Part shown: positions 32,589 through 39,814 of the stretch, piece after piece
How positions within the stretch are numbered: the stretch's first letter is position 1
How the letters are laid out: the number at the start of each line of letters is the position of its first letter
Origin: Streptomyces aculeolatus
Lineage (GTDB): Bacteria; Actinomycetota; Actinomycetes; Streptomycetales; Streptomycetaceae
Direction: 5' to 3'
Assembly (NCBI RefSeq): GCF_020400605.1
Contig: NZ_JAINRD010000017.1
Coordinates: forward strand, 1-64,000
DNA: 64,000 nucleotides
Program-made: the position numbers and the translations under genes
The notes under the pieces: generated by a model
Database searches by the model: none
The model's input: only the letters and a program-made list of their open reading frames with translations
Told to the model about the DNA's origin: nothing

Positions 32589-32668
32589 AACATCCCCGAT
32601 GTGAGCAAAATCGCATAACCGAGATCAGAAAAAGCGCCATCACAGTCAGAAGCCATCAAACTGCACCA
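32589..32668. promoter_or_regulatory. AT-rich upstream element of the amidohydrolase gene
   Basis: These 80 bp are about 48% GC against more than 70% around them and contain T-rich runs on the minus strand (CTTTTTCTGATC, GCGATTTTGCTCAC). The position, 27 to 106 bp before the start codon, fits an UP-like promoter or an RNA leader. The rest of the 300-bp gap to the tRNA-Thr gene shows nothing recognisable. Confidence 0.45.
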
Positions 32669-32861
32669 GACGGCGCGAACGAGCCTAGGTGGGGCGGGCA
32701 CGCGCGCCGCGGAGGAGGGGAGGGGGAGGGGATAAGTCGTACCGGCGCGGCAACCGGCAGGTCCGCCCACCGGCGGTGATCGGCACGTGCGGGCGGGCAC
32801 GATCAAGGGCGGGTTACTGATTTCACCTTCGGCCGCTCAGCGTGTAGTGTCTTCATCGCTC

Positions 32862-32934
32862 GCCCCAATAGCTCAGTCGGCAGAGCGTCTCCATGGTAAG
32901 GAGAAGGTCAACGGTTCGATTCCGTTTTGGGGCT
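32862..32934 (+). tRNA. tRNA-Thr (GGT)
   Basis: 73 nt. Acceptor GCCCCAA/TTGGGGC, D-arm AGCTCAGTCGGCAGAGC, anticodon stem TCTCC/GGAGA with GGT at 32895-32897, T-arm ACGGTTCGATTCCGT, discriminator T. CCA not encoded. First of a tRNA pair in front of rpmG. Confidence 0.97.
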
Positions 32935-32980
32935 CTGATGCGGTTCGCACCTCGCTATCCTGGGAGGCGCAGAGCATCGC

Positions 32981-33053
32981 AGCGGTGTAGCTCAGTCGGT
33001 AGAGCAAGCGGCTCATAATCGCTGTGTCACCGGTTCAAGTCCGGTCACCGCTA
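32981..33053 (+). tRNA. tRNA-Met (CAT), elongator
   Basis: 73 nt. Acceptor AGCGGTG/CACCGCT is fully paired at position 1-72 (an initiator would have a mismatch), D-arm AGCTCAGTCGGTAGAGC, CAT at 33014-33016, T-arm CCGGTTCAAGTCCGG. CCA not encoded. Confidence 0.95.
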
Positions 33054-33144
33054 CTCACCTCATGTAGCCGATTGCAGGCTCGGACCTTCGGTCGGCTACT
33101 CTTTCTGCGTTGAAGAAGTTGTCCGTCCGTCAAGGAGCACTCAC

Positions 33145-33309
33145 GTGGCTGCCACAGACGTCCGCCCGAAGATCACGCTGGCCTGCGTGGAGTGCAAGGA
33201 GCGGAACTACATCACCAAGAAGAACCGGCGCAACAACCCGGATCGCCTGGAGATGAAGAAGCACTGCCCTCGCTGCAACGCCCACACGGCGCACCGCGAG
33301 ACCCGCTGA
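33145..33309 (+). CDS. rpmG: 50S ribosomal protein L33
   Basis: 54 residues, GTG 33145 with AAGGAG 7 nt upstream. The sequence RPKITLACVECKERNYITKK and the C-terminal CPRCNAHTAHRETR give two CxxC pairs, so this is the zinc-containing (C+) form of L33. Streptomyces often carries a second, zinc-free copy elsewhere. It is the first gene after the tRNA pair and is followed by a strong terminator, separating it from the dehydratase genes. Confidence 0.98.
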   Translation: MAATDVRPKITLACVECKERNYITKKNRRNNPDRLEMKKHCPRCNAHTAHRETR

Positions 33310-33320
33310 ACGCAGGCCAT

Positions 33321-33354
33321 CGAACCCCTCGTCCCGTTCGGGACGAGGGGTTCG
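33321..33354 (+). terminator. Terminator after rpmG
   Basis: A 16-bp perfect stem (33321-33336 with 33339-33354; CGAACCCCTCGTCCCG on the left), apex CCCGTTCGGG. No T tail after it. It separates rpmG from the MaoC genes. Confidence 0.85.
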
Positions 33355-33545
33355 CCGCGCTTCACTCCGCGTCCGGCACCGGATCCGGCACCGGACGCGC
33401 CTCCGCAGCGAAAGCGCCTCGGCAGCGATGCCGACCACCGCCCGGCCGGCCACCGGCCACCGCCTGCCGACCAGCGCCTACCGGCCGCCGGCCCCCGCCT
33501 GCTGACCGCCGCCTCCCGGCCACCGCCCGCGCGACAGGAGAGTTC

Positions 33546-33998
33546 ATGCCGCTCGATCAGTCCTTCGTGGGCCGGAGCTATCCGCCCACCGCCCCCTACG
33601 AGGTGGGCCGGGAGAAGATCCGCGAGTTCGCGGAGGCGGTGGGCGACGCCAACCCCGCGTACACCGATCCGGAGGCCGCGAAGGCCCTGGGCCACCCCGA
33701 CGTGATCGCGCCGCCGACGTTCGTGTTCGCGATCGCGTTCCGGGCGGCGGGACAGGTGATCGAGGACCCGCAGCTGGGGCTGGACTACAGCCGCGTGGTG
33801 CACGGGGACCAGAAGTTCGCGTACAGCCGTCCGGTACGGGCCGGGGACCGGCTCTCGGTGACGTCGACGATCGAGACGATCAGGTCGATGGCCGGGAACG
33901 ACATCATGGACGTGCGCGGCGAGATCCGCGACGAGGCGGGCGAGCACGTGGTGACGACGATCATCAAGCTGGTGGCCCGCGCCGCCGAGGAGGGCTGA
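33546..33998 (+). CDS. MaoC N-terminal-type dehydratase (HadA/HadC-like)
   Basis: 150 residues, ATG 33546 with AGGAGAG upstream. A hot-dog fold protein: FVGRSYPPTAPYEVGREKIR, then EAVGDANPAYTDPEAAKALG, APPTFVFAIAFRA and the VVHGDQKFAYSRPVRAGDRL segment. It lacks the catalytic Asp/His of the partner, as in the HadA/HadC subunits of mycobacterial (3R)-hydroxyacyl-ACP dehydratase. It should pair with the next gene product in a heterodimer that dehydrates hydroxyacyl-ACP or CoA. In actinomycetes this gene pair typically follows rpmG. Confidence 0.9.
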   Translation: MPLDQSFVGRSYPPTAPYEVGREKIREFAEAVGDANPAYTDPEAAKALGHPDVIAPPTFVFAIAFRAAGQVIEDPQLGLDYSRVVHGDQKFAYSRPVRAGDRLSVTSTIETIRSMAGNDIMDVRGEIRDEAGEHVVTTIIKLVARAAEEG

Positions 33999-34004
33999 GG
34001 GCCG

Positions 34005-34439
34005 ATGGTGGCGAAGGTGGCGTACGACGCCGTCGAGGTCGGCACGGAGCTGCCGGCGCAGTCGTTCCCGGTGACCCGCGAGACGCTGGTGCGCTACGCG
34101 GGCGCGTCCGGGGACTTCAACCCGATCCACTGGAACGAGCGGTTCGCCAAAGAGGTCGGGCTGCCCGACGTGATCGCGCACGGCATGTTCACGATGGCCG
34201 AGGCGATCCGGGTGGTCACGGACTGGGCGGGCGACCCGGGCGCGGTGGTGGACTACGGGGTGCGGTTCACGAAGCCGGTGGTCGTGCCGGACGACGGCGC
34301 GGGCGCGGTGATCGAGGTGTCGGCGAAGGTCGCGCAGAAGCTGGACGACGAGGCGCGTACGGTCCGGGTGGACCTGACGGCGACGAGCGGCGGGCAGAAG
34401 GTGCTGGGGATGTCGCGAGCCGTCGTCCGACTGGCGTAG
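34005..34439 (+). CDS. MaoC-type hydratase/dehydratase (HadB-like), catalytic subunit
   Basis: 144 residues, ATG 34005, six bases after the previous stop. The catalytic motif GDFNPIHWNERFAKEVGLPD (Asp and His of the hydratase 2 motif) followed by VIAHGMFTMA identifies the active subunit. It forms a hot-dog heterodimer with the product of the preceding gene and acts in fatty-acid or related acyl metabolism. The next gene on the strand is an unrelated TetR regulator with its own promoter. Confidence 0.92.
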   Translation: MVAKVAYDAVEVGTELPAQSFPVTRETLVRYAGASGDFNPIHWNERFAKEVGLPDVIAHGMFTMAEAIRVVTDWAGDPGAVVDYGVRFTKPVVVPDDGAGAVIEVSAKVAQKLDDEARTVRVDLTATSGGQKVLGMSRAVVRLA

Positions 34440-34560
34440 CGGGGCGCGGGTGATCCCGGGGGTAGTGGGCCATCCCGGGGGCGTGGCCCTCGAACGAGTG
34501 CCGCACGGGGGTACGTACGGGAGTCGTACGGCACGCCCGTACGACTCCCGGGCCCTCCGC

Positions 34561-34589
34561 TTGACAAGTTAGTGATTGACCAATAACTT
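34561..34589 (+). promoter_or_regulatory. Promoter of the TetR gene with embedded operator
   Basis: -35 TTGACA (34561-34566), 17-bp spacer, -10 TAACTT (34584-34589), then 7 nt to the ATG: a textbook promoter with a leaderless start. Half-sites AAGTTAGTGAT (34566-34576) and CAATAACTT (34581-34589) form an imperfect dyad separated by TGAC, related to the perfect palindrome before the MFS gene. Confidence 0.8.
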
Positions 34590-34596
34590 ACTGCCC

Positions 34597-35154
34597 ATGG
34601 TCAGGATGAGCGCAGACGAGCGACGCGAGAGCGTCATCCGTGCGGCGATCACTGAGTTCGGCCGTGGCGGCTACCACGGCACGTCCACCGAGTCGATCGC
34701 CAAGCGGGTCGGCGTCTCGCAGCCGTACCTCTTCCGCCTTTTCCCCAACAAGCGCGCCATCTTCCTCGCCGCCTCCCTGCGCTGCATCGAGGACACGGCC
34801 GCGGTGCTGCGCGCCGCGGCGGAGGGTGTGCCGGCGGACAGGGCGGAGAAGGTGATGGCCGCGGCGTACCAGCGGCTCATCGAGGACCGCGACCTGCTGC
34901 TGATGCAGATGCAGATGTACGTCGCGGTGGCCTCGGCCGAGTCGTCGGGCGACCACGAGTTCGGCAGGCCGATCCGGGCCGCGTGGTCCGAGCAGCTCTA
35001 CGACGTCGCACTGCTGGCGTTGGAGGGGGACGCGGAGACGACCACCACCTTCCTCGCGTACGGAATGCTGATCAACACCCTCGTCGCGCTCGGCTACCCG
35101 CCGAAGGACCGGGTGTGGGAGGGCTTCTGGCCCGAGACCCTGCCGCGGGCGTGA
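34597..35154 (+). CDS. TetR-family repressor of the adjacent MFS pump
   Basis: 185 residues from ATG 34597 (MVRMSADERRESVIRAAITE), chosen for the leaderless promoter; an ATG three codons later is the alternative. The DNA-binding domain reads FGRGGYHGTSTESIAKRVGV and SQPYLFRLFPNKRAIFLAAS; the C-terminal ligand domain is helical with LLLMQMQMYVAVASAE. It very likely binds AAGTTA-based sites at its own promoter and the one before the MFS gene, giving ligand-induced efflux. Confidence 0.92.
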   Translation: MVRMSADERRESVIRAAITEFGRGGYHGTSTESIAKRVGVSQPYLFRLFPNKRAIFLAASLRCIEDTAAVLRAAAEGVPADRAEKVMAAAYQRLIEDRDLLLMQMQMYVAVASAESSGDHEFGRPIRAAWSEQLYDVALLALEGDAETTTTFLAYGMLINTLVALGYPPKDRVWEGFWPETLPRA

Positions 35155-35216
35155 CCCGCAACCCGTAGGCCGTAACCCCCGAACCCCGGCACTCCCGTGC
35201 CCCCGCATGCCCACAG

Positions 35217-35236
35217 AAGTTATTGATCAATAACTT
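35217..35236. promoter_or_regulatory. TetR operator before the MFS gene
   Basis: AAGTTATTGATCAATAACTT, a perfect 20-bp palindrome ending 13 bp before the ATG of the pump gene, with a GGAGAG ribosome site in between. Its AAGTTAxTGAT and CAATAACTT halves recur at the TetR promoter with 4 extra bases at the centre. Confidence 0.85.
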
Positions 35237-35249
35237 ACCTGGAGAGACG

Positions 35250-36710
35250 ATGTCCGACACCACCCACCCCACCGGCGAACGCCGCCGCCCCGGCGCCACC
35301 TTCTGGGCCCTGCTCCTCACCAGCCTCGCCAGCTTCATGGGCGCGCTCGACAACCTCGTCGTCACCACCGCCCTCCCCGCCATCCGTGACGACCTCGGCG
35401 GCGGCATGGAGGACCTGGAGTGGACGGTCAGCGCGTACACGCTCACCTTCGCCGTCCTCCTCATGCTCGGCGCCTCCCTCGGCGACCGCTTCGGCCGCCG
35501 CCGGATGTTCGCCGTCGGCATCGGCATCTTCACCGCCTCCTCCGCCGCCGCCGCGCTCGCCACCGGCATCGACGGCCTCGTCGCCGCCCGCGCCGCGCAG
35601 GGCGTCGGCGCCGCGCTGCTGATGCCGCTGTCGCTGACCCTGCTCTCCGCCGCCGTACCGGCCGCCCGCCGCGGCATGGCACTCGGCGTCTGGGGCGCGG
35701 TGCAGGGCCTGGCCGTCGCGTCCGGGCCGCTGGTCGGCGGGGCGCTGACCGAGCACATCTCGTGGCACTGGATCTTCTGGCTGAACGTGCCCGTCGGCAT
35801 CGCCCTGATCCCGCTGGTCCGGCTGAAGCTGGCCGAGAGCCACGGCCCGAACGACCGCCTCGACATCCCCGGCACCGTACTCGCCAGCACCGCGCTCTTC
35901 GGCCTCATCTACGCCCTCGTCCGCGGCAACGCCGACGGCTGGACCGCCGCCCCCGTCCTCGCCGGGCTGATCGCCGCGCCGGTGCTGCTGACCGCCTTCG
36001 TCGCGTACGAACTGCGCGCCAAGAACCCCATGCTGCCCATGCGCCTCTTCCGCAACCGCAGCTTCAGCGCCGTCAACGCGGCGAGCGTGCTGATGTTCAT
36101 CGGGATGTTCGGCTCGATCTTCCTGCTCAGCCAGTTCCTCCAGGGCGTCGGCGGCTACTCGCCGCTGGAGGCCGGCCTGCGCATGCTGCCGTGGACCGCG
36201 ATGCCGCTGATCGTCACCCCGATCGCCGGCGCGCTCTCCGACCGCATCGGCGGCCGGCCGATCATCGCGGCCGGTCTGGCGCTGCAGGCGCTGGGGCTGG
36301 CGCTCTGGGCGGTGGCGATCGAGGTGGGCTTCTCGTACGGGTCGATCCTGCCGGCACTGACGGTCAGCGGCGTGGGGATGGCGATGTACTTCGCGCCCTC
36401 CGCGAACGTCGTCCTGTCCAGCGTCGCCCCGGAGGAGCAGGGCATCGCGTCGGGGGCGAACAACGCGCTGCGCGAGCTGGGCGGTGCGCTGGGCATCGCG
36501 GTGCTGGCGGCGGTCTTCTCCGCCCAGGGCGGCTACGAGACGGGGCAGGGCTTCGTCGACGGCCTGACGCCGGCGCTGTGGGTCGGCGCGGCGGCGGTGG
36601 GGCTGGGGGCGGCGATCGCGCTGCTGATCCACCGGCACCGGGAGCCGGAGCCGGCGGTGGTGCGGGCGGCGGCGGCGCCGGAGAGTGACCGTACCCCGGT
36701 GGGGGTCTGA
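35250..36710 (+). CDS. MFS transporter, DHA2 (EmrB/QacA) type, 14 TMS
   Basis: 486 residues from ATG 35250, GGAGAG 3 nt upstream. The first segment carries the DHA2 pattern FMGALDNLVVTTALPAIRDD, motif A is LGDRFGRRRMF and motif C is WGAVQGLAVASGPLVGGAL, with 14 hydrophobic segments overall. It exports drugs or other small hydrophobic compounds by proton antiport. Directly downstream of its TetR regulator with a perfect palindrome at the promoter. Confidence 0.93.
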   Translation: MSDTTHPTGERRRPGATFWALLLTSLASFMGALDNLVVTTALPAIRDDLGGGMEDLEWTVSAYTLTFAVLLMLGASLGDRFGRRRMFAVGIGIFTASSAAAALATGIDGLVAARAAQGVGAALLMPLSLTLLSAAVPAARRGMALGVWGAVQGLAVASGPLVGGALTEHISWHWIFWLNVPVGIALIPLVRLKLAESHGPNDRLDIPGTVLASTALFGLIYALVRGNADGWTAAPVLAGLIAAPVLLTAFVAYELRAKNPMLPMRLFRNRSFSAVNAASVLMFIGMFGSIFLLSQFLQGVGGYSPLEAGLRMLPWTAMPLIVTPIAGALSDRIGGRPIIAAGLALQALGLALWAVAIEVGFSYGSILPALTVSGVGMAMYFAPSANVVLSSVAPEEQGIASGANNALRELGGALGIAVLAAVFSAQGGYETGQGFVDGLTPALWVGAAAVGLGAAIALLIHRHREPEPAVVRAAAAPESDRTPVGV

Positions 36711-36718
36711 CGGTCCGG

Positions 36719-36800
36719 CCGCCCGGCGGTCGGAACCGCCGGGCGGTCCGGCCGGGAGCAGCCCGGGAATGTCCCGCGCCGGGGGGCGCGGGACATTCCC
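36719..36800. terminator. Double terminator after the MFS gene
   Basis: Two hairpins in tandem: CCGCCCGGCGGT with ACCGCCGGGCGG around CGGA (36719-36746), then a 16-bp perfect stem GGGAATGTCCCGCGCC with its complement around GGGG (36765-36800). They isolate the TetR-MFS pair from yccF. Confidence 0.85.
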
Positions 36801-36898
36801 CGTGTCGTACGTCCTGCGTTTCCGTCCCGGCGCCTCACGCGCCGATACTGGTGTCGACGGACCGTACAGAGGCAAGAGCCCCGGGAGAGGTGCCGATC

Positions 36899-37306
36899 AT
36901 GAAGCTGTTCAATCTGCTCTTGAACGTCCTGTGGCTGATCTTCTGCGGAATCTGGATGGCGATCGCGTACACGATCGCCGCACTGGTGTGCTTCATCCTG
37001 ATCATCACGATCCCGTTCGGCATCGCGTCGCTGCGGATCGCGGGGTACGTGCTGTGGCCGTTCGGCCGCACGACGGTGGAGCGGCCGGGGGCGGGCGCGC
37101 CGTCGGTCGTCGGCAACGTGATCTGGGTGATCTTCGCCGGCTGGTGGCTGGCGCTCGGCCACCTGATCACCAGCATCCCGCTCTTCCTGTCGATCATCGG
37201 CATCCCCTTCGGCTGGGCGAACCTGAAGCTCATCCCGATCTCGCTCATGCCCCTGGGCCGCGAGATCGTCTCCACTGACGAACGCTTCGGCTACGCCCCG
37301 CGCTGA
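36899..37306 (+). CDS. YccF-domain inner membrane protein
   Basis: 135 residues, ATG 36899 after GGGAGAGG. Two copies of the YccF motif: NLLLNVLWLIFCGIWMAIAY followed by IIITIPFG-like ILIITIPFGIASLRIAGYVL, and NVIWVIFAGWWLALGHLITS followed by SIIGIPFGWANLKL. Each copy forms a hydrophobic hairpin. The family is widespread, small and membrane-bound with unknown function, sometimes linked to drug tolerance. Single gene with its own promoter region after a double terminator. Confidence 0.93.
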   Translation: MKLFNLLLNVLWLIFCGIWMAIAYTIAALVCFILIITIPFGIASLRIAGYVLWPFGRTTVERPGAGAPSVVGNVIWVIFAGWWLALGHLITSIPLFLSIIGIPFGWANLKLIPISLMPLGREIVSTDERFGYAPR

Positions 37307-37404
37307 CGGGGCTCCGGGGGGCGGCGGCGGGCGCCGGCGGCGTGTATCTGCTTTGTATGCGAGCCCCCTTGAATCGGCGGTGACACCGACGACAGGGGAG
37401 AATC

Positions 37405-38544
37405 GTGCGCACCCGTACCCGCCGACTGCTCGCCGTGATGAGCGCGGCCACAGCCCTGGCCGTCGCGGCGCCGCTGGCCGACGCGGCCCCGCCGGCGCTG
37501 TTGGCGCTCTCGGCACCGTCGCCCTCGCCGGCCGCGTCGGCTCCTGCCGCTGACGGCACGTTCTCCCCCGCGGCGAACCCGTCGTCCTTCCAACTGGCCG
37601 ATCCGGACACCGTGCGGGCGAAGGACGGCCGGTACGTCACCTACGGCACCACGGTGCCCGCCGGCCGCGGGAAGCGGTGCGAGGGCGCGACCGGGCGGCT
37701 CTACGTCCCGGTACTCGTCCACGGCTCCGGCAACACGGTCGGCATGACCGACTGCGCCTCGGGCGACGCGCTGCCCGGCGGGCCGGGCGCCTGGGCAGAG
37801 CCGGGCGGCGCCATCTGGGCCCCCGGCGTGGCCCGTTACGGCGACCGCTACTTCATGTTCTACACCGCCTCGCGCAAGGGCTCCGGGCAGAAGTGCATCG
37901 GCCGGGCCGTCGCGGCGTCGGCCCGCGGCCCGTTCCGCAGCGCGGGCGAGTGGGCCTGCCCGCCGGGCGGGCGGTGGGCGATCGACGCGAACCCCTTCGT
38001 CAGCGGCAGCACCATGTACGTCACCTACCGGGACGACGCGATCGCGGCCGGCGCCGAGACCGGCGTCTCGACCGTACGCACCGACGGCGAGGGCCGGGCC
38101 GTCTGGAGCACCCGCCGGGACGTGCTCAAGAGCACCGACATCACCTGGGACACCCGCGGGACCAGCGGCGGCACCCACGTCGTCGAGAACCCGTCGATGT
38201 GGCGGCGGGCCAACGGCACCTGGTACCTGATGTACTCCGGCAACAACTGGGACAGCGCCCGCTACGCCACGGGCATCGCCGAGTGCGGCACCACCCCGCT
38301 CCCCTCGTCGCGCTGCAAGCCCCTCCGCAACGGCGTGGAGCGCCCGTACTTCGGCTACACCGGCTCCGGCGGCCTCGGCCCGTACCGCGGCCTGCCGGCC
38401 AACCACCGAGGGCCGGGCGGCATGGACGTCTTCGCCGTCCCCGACGGCACCCTCCGGGTGGTGTGGCACTGGTGGGACGGCGGCCCCCGCTACCCGATGA
38501 ACGGCGCGCTGCGCCTGAACGCGGACGGCTACTACGTCCAGTAG
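37405..38544 (+). CDS. Secreted glycoside hydrolase family 43-like protein
   Basis: 379 residues, GTG 37405 with AGGGGAG upstream. Signal peptide RRLLAVMSAATALAVAAPLA with cleavage near DAAPPA, then an Ala/Pro/Ser linker. The five-bladed-propeller pattern is visible: LADPDTVRAKDGRYVTYGT (first catalytic Asp), IWAPGVARYGDRYFMFYTAS, AIDANPFVSGSTMYVTY and VENPSMWRRANGTWYLMYSG. This matches GH43/GH32-type arabinanases and xylosidases; the substrate cannot be fixed. Followed 33 bp later by another exported enzyme gene, probably in the same operon. Confidence 0.88.
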   Translation: MRTRTRRLLAVMSAATALAVAAPLADAAPPALLALSAPSPSPAASAPAADGTFSPAANPSSFQLADPDTVRAKDGRYVTYGTTVPAGRGKRCEGATGRLYVPVLVHGSGNTVGMTDCASGDALPGGPGAWAEPGGAIWAPGVARYGDRYFMFYTASRKGSGQKCIGRAVAASARGPFRSAGEWACPPGGRWAIDANPFVSGSTMYVTYRDDAIAAGAETGVSTVRTDGEGRAVWSTRRDVLKSTDITWDTRGTSGGTHVVENPSMWRRANGTWYLMYSGNNWDSARYATGIAECGTTPLPSSRCKPLRNGVERPYFGYTGSGGLGPYRGLPANHRGPGGMDVFAVPDGTLRVVWHWWDGGPRYPMNGALRLNADGYYVQ

Positions 38545-38577
38545 GGACCGCACCCGAAGCCCGCGGAGGGAGAAGTC

Positions 38578-39450
38578 ATGGAAGCGATCACCAGAAGGCG
38601 CGCCCTGGGACTCGGCGGCGCGACCCTCGCCGGCACGGCGCTGGCCGGCACGGCCGGCGCCCTGGCCGCGGCCGACAGCGCGGACGCGGCGAACAGCGCC
38701 GAAGCGGCCGCCGGCTGGCAGCGGCTCGTCGTCATCACGGCCAACATCGGCCGCAAGAACATGGGACAGCGGGAACGCGCCATCCGGGACGTCCGGCACG
38801 CCGTGACGATCGACGGCAAGCTGACCAGACCGCTGGTGGGCTGGCAGGAGATCGGCGAGGGGGACGGGAGCGACAACCAGGAGCCCCGCTGGATCAACCA
38901 GTACTTCGGCAGCGCCTACCGGAACATCTTCGAGCAGGAGGGCCGCGCCCGCAGGGTGCCGATGTCGATCCCCAAGGCGTACGACATCGTCGACCGCAGG
39001 GTCACCTTCGTCCACGGCGGCAAGGCGGGGGTCTCGCCGCACCGGGTCATCACCGAGGCGGTGCTGGCACGGGCGGACGATCCCCGGGCGAGGTTCGTCT
39101 TCGCCAACACCCACTACGTGGCGGGGGCGTTCAACGGCACGCAGGACCCGCACGAGGCGTGGCGGGACGACATGTGGCGACGGCACTTCCGCAAGCACCG
39201 CGACGAGGTACTGGGGTACTGGCGCGCCCGCGGCTTCCCGGTGATCTGGACGGGAGACGTGAACCGCACCCCGATGCCGCTGCTCCTGCCCAACTACGAG
39301 AAGCGCGCGTTCGCGCGCGGGATCGACCAGATCGGATGGGTGCCGGGCACGAACGGCACGCAGTTGCGGCTGCGGTGGACGAAGGTGGTGCCGATGCACG
39401 TGGACGGCCACGACGCGAGGGTGGCGGTGATGCAGATCCGCCGGGTCTGA
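38578..39450 (+). CDS. Tat-exported endonuclease/exonuclease/phosphatase-fold protein
   Basis: 290 residues, ATG 38578. A Tat signal TRRRALGLGGATLAGTAL is followed by an Ala-rich region to AEAAAG. The EEP fold motifs are present: VVITANIGRKN (metal-adjacent Asn), GWQEIGEGD (metal Glu), FVFANTHYVAG (catalytic His pair partner) and VIWTGDVNRTP (Asp and Asn); the terminal SDH-like His is within HVDGHDARV. It could hydrolyse nucleic acids, phospholipids or phosphoesters outside the cell. Cotranscription with the GH43-like gene suggests a joint scavenging role. Confidence 0.85.
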   Translation: MEAITRRRALGLGGATLAGTALAGTAGALAAADSADAANSAEAAAGWQRLVVITANIGRKNMGQRERAIRDVRHAVTIDGKLTRPLVGWQEIGEGDGSDNQEPRWINQYFGSAYRNIFEQEGRARRVPMSIPKAYDIVDRRVTFVHGGKAGVSPHRVITEAVLARADDPRARFVFANTHYVAGAFNGTQDPHEAWRDDMWRRHFRKHRDEVLGYWRARGFPVIWTGDVNRTPMPLLLPNYEKRAFARGIDQIGWVPGTNGTQLRLRWTKVVPMHVDGHDARVAVMQIRRV

Positions 39451-39814
39451 GGTTCTGCGGGGCGTTCTGAAGCGTCTTGCAGAAGGCGGTGAACTGGGCA
39501 TCCCCGGCGTGCGGCCGGGGTGTTGAGGGCGGTCGGCGACCGCACGGGAAGGGGGACGCCCACATGCACGACCTCGCTCTCGCGGCATGACCGGAGAGCC
39601 GCACTCACCGGCCCTGGACTGCCCGGACTCGCCCTTGTGCGACGTGCTTCAGGACCGGACGGGCTCATGGAGCGGGCGACCCGGCTCCTGAGCTCCACGG
39701 CCCTGTTGCACGCCTCCTCCGCCGACGAGCCCCGGGGGTGACGGTGCCGACTCTGCGGATATCTTGACCGGACACGGCCCACGGGGGGCCGCAGCAGCCG
39801 CAGGAGGTCGTGCG
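39451..39814. other. Intergenic region, no gene seen
   Basis: 364 bp between two rightward genes. Only a GC-rich hairpin CCCCGGC-N5-GCCGGGG (39502-39520), possibly the terminator of the exported-enzyme operon, and the ribosome site of the kinase gene (CAGGAGG at 39801-39807) are recognisable. No convincing promoter hexamers were found. Confidence 0.5.
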
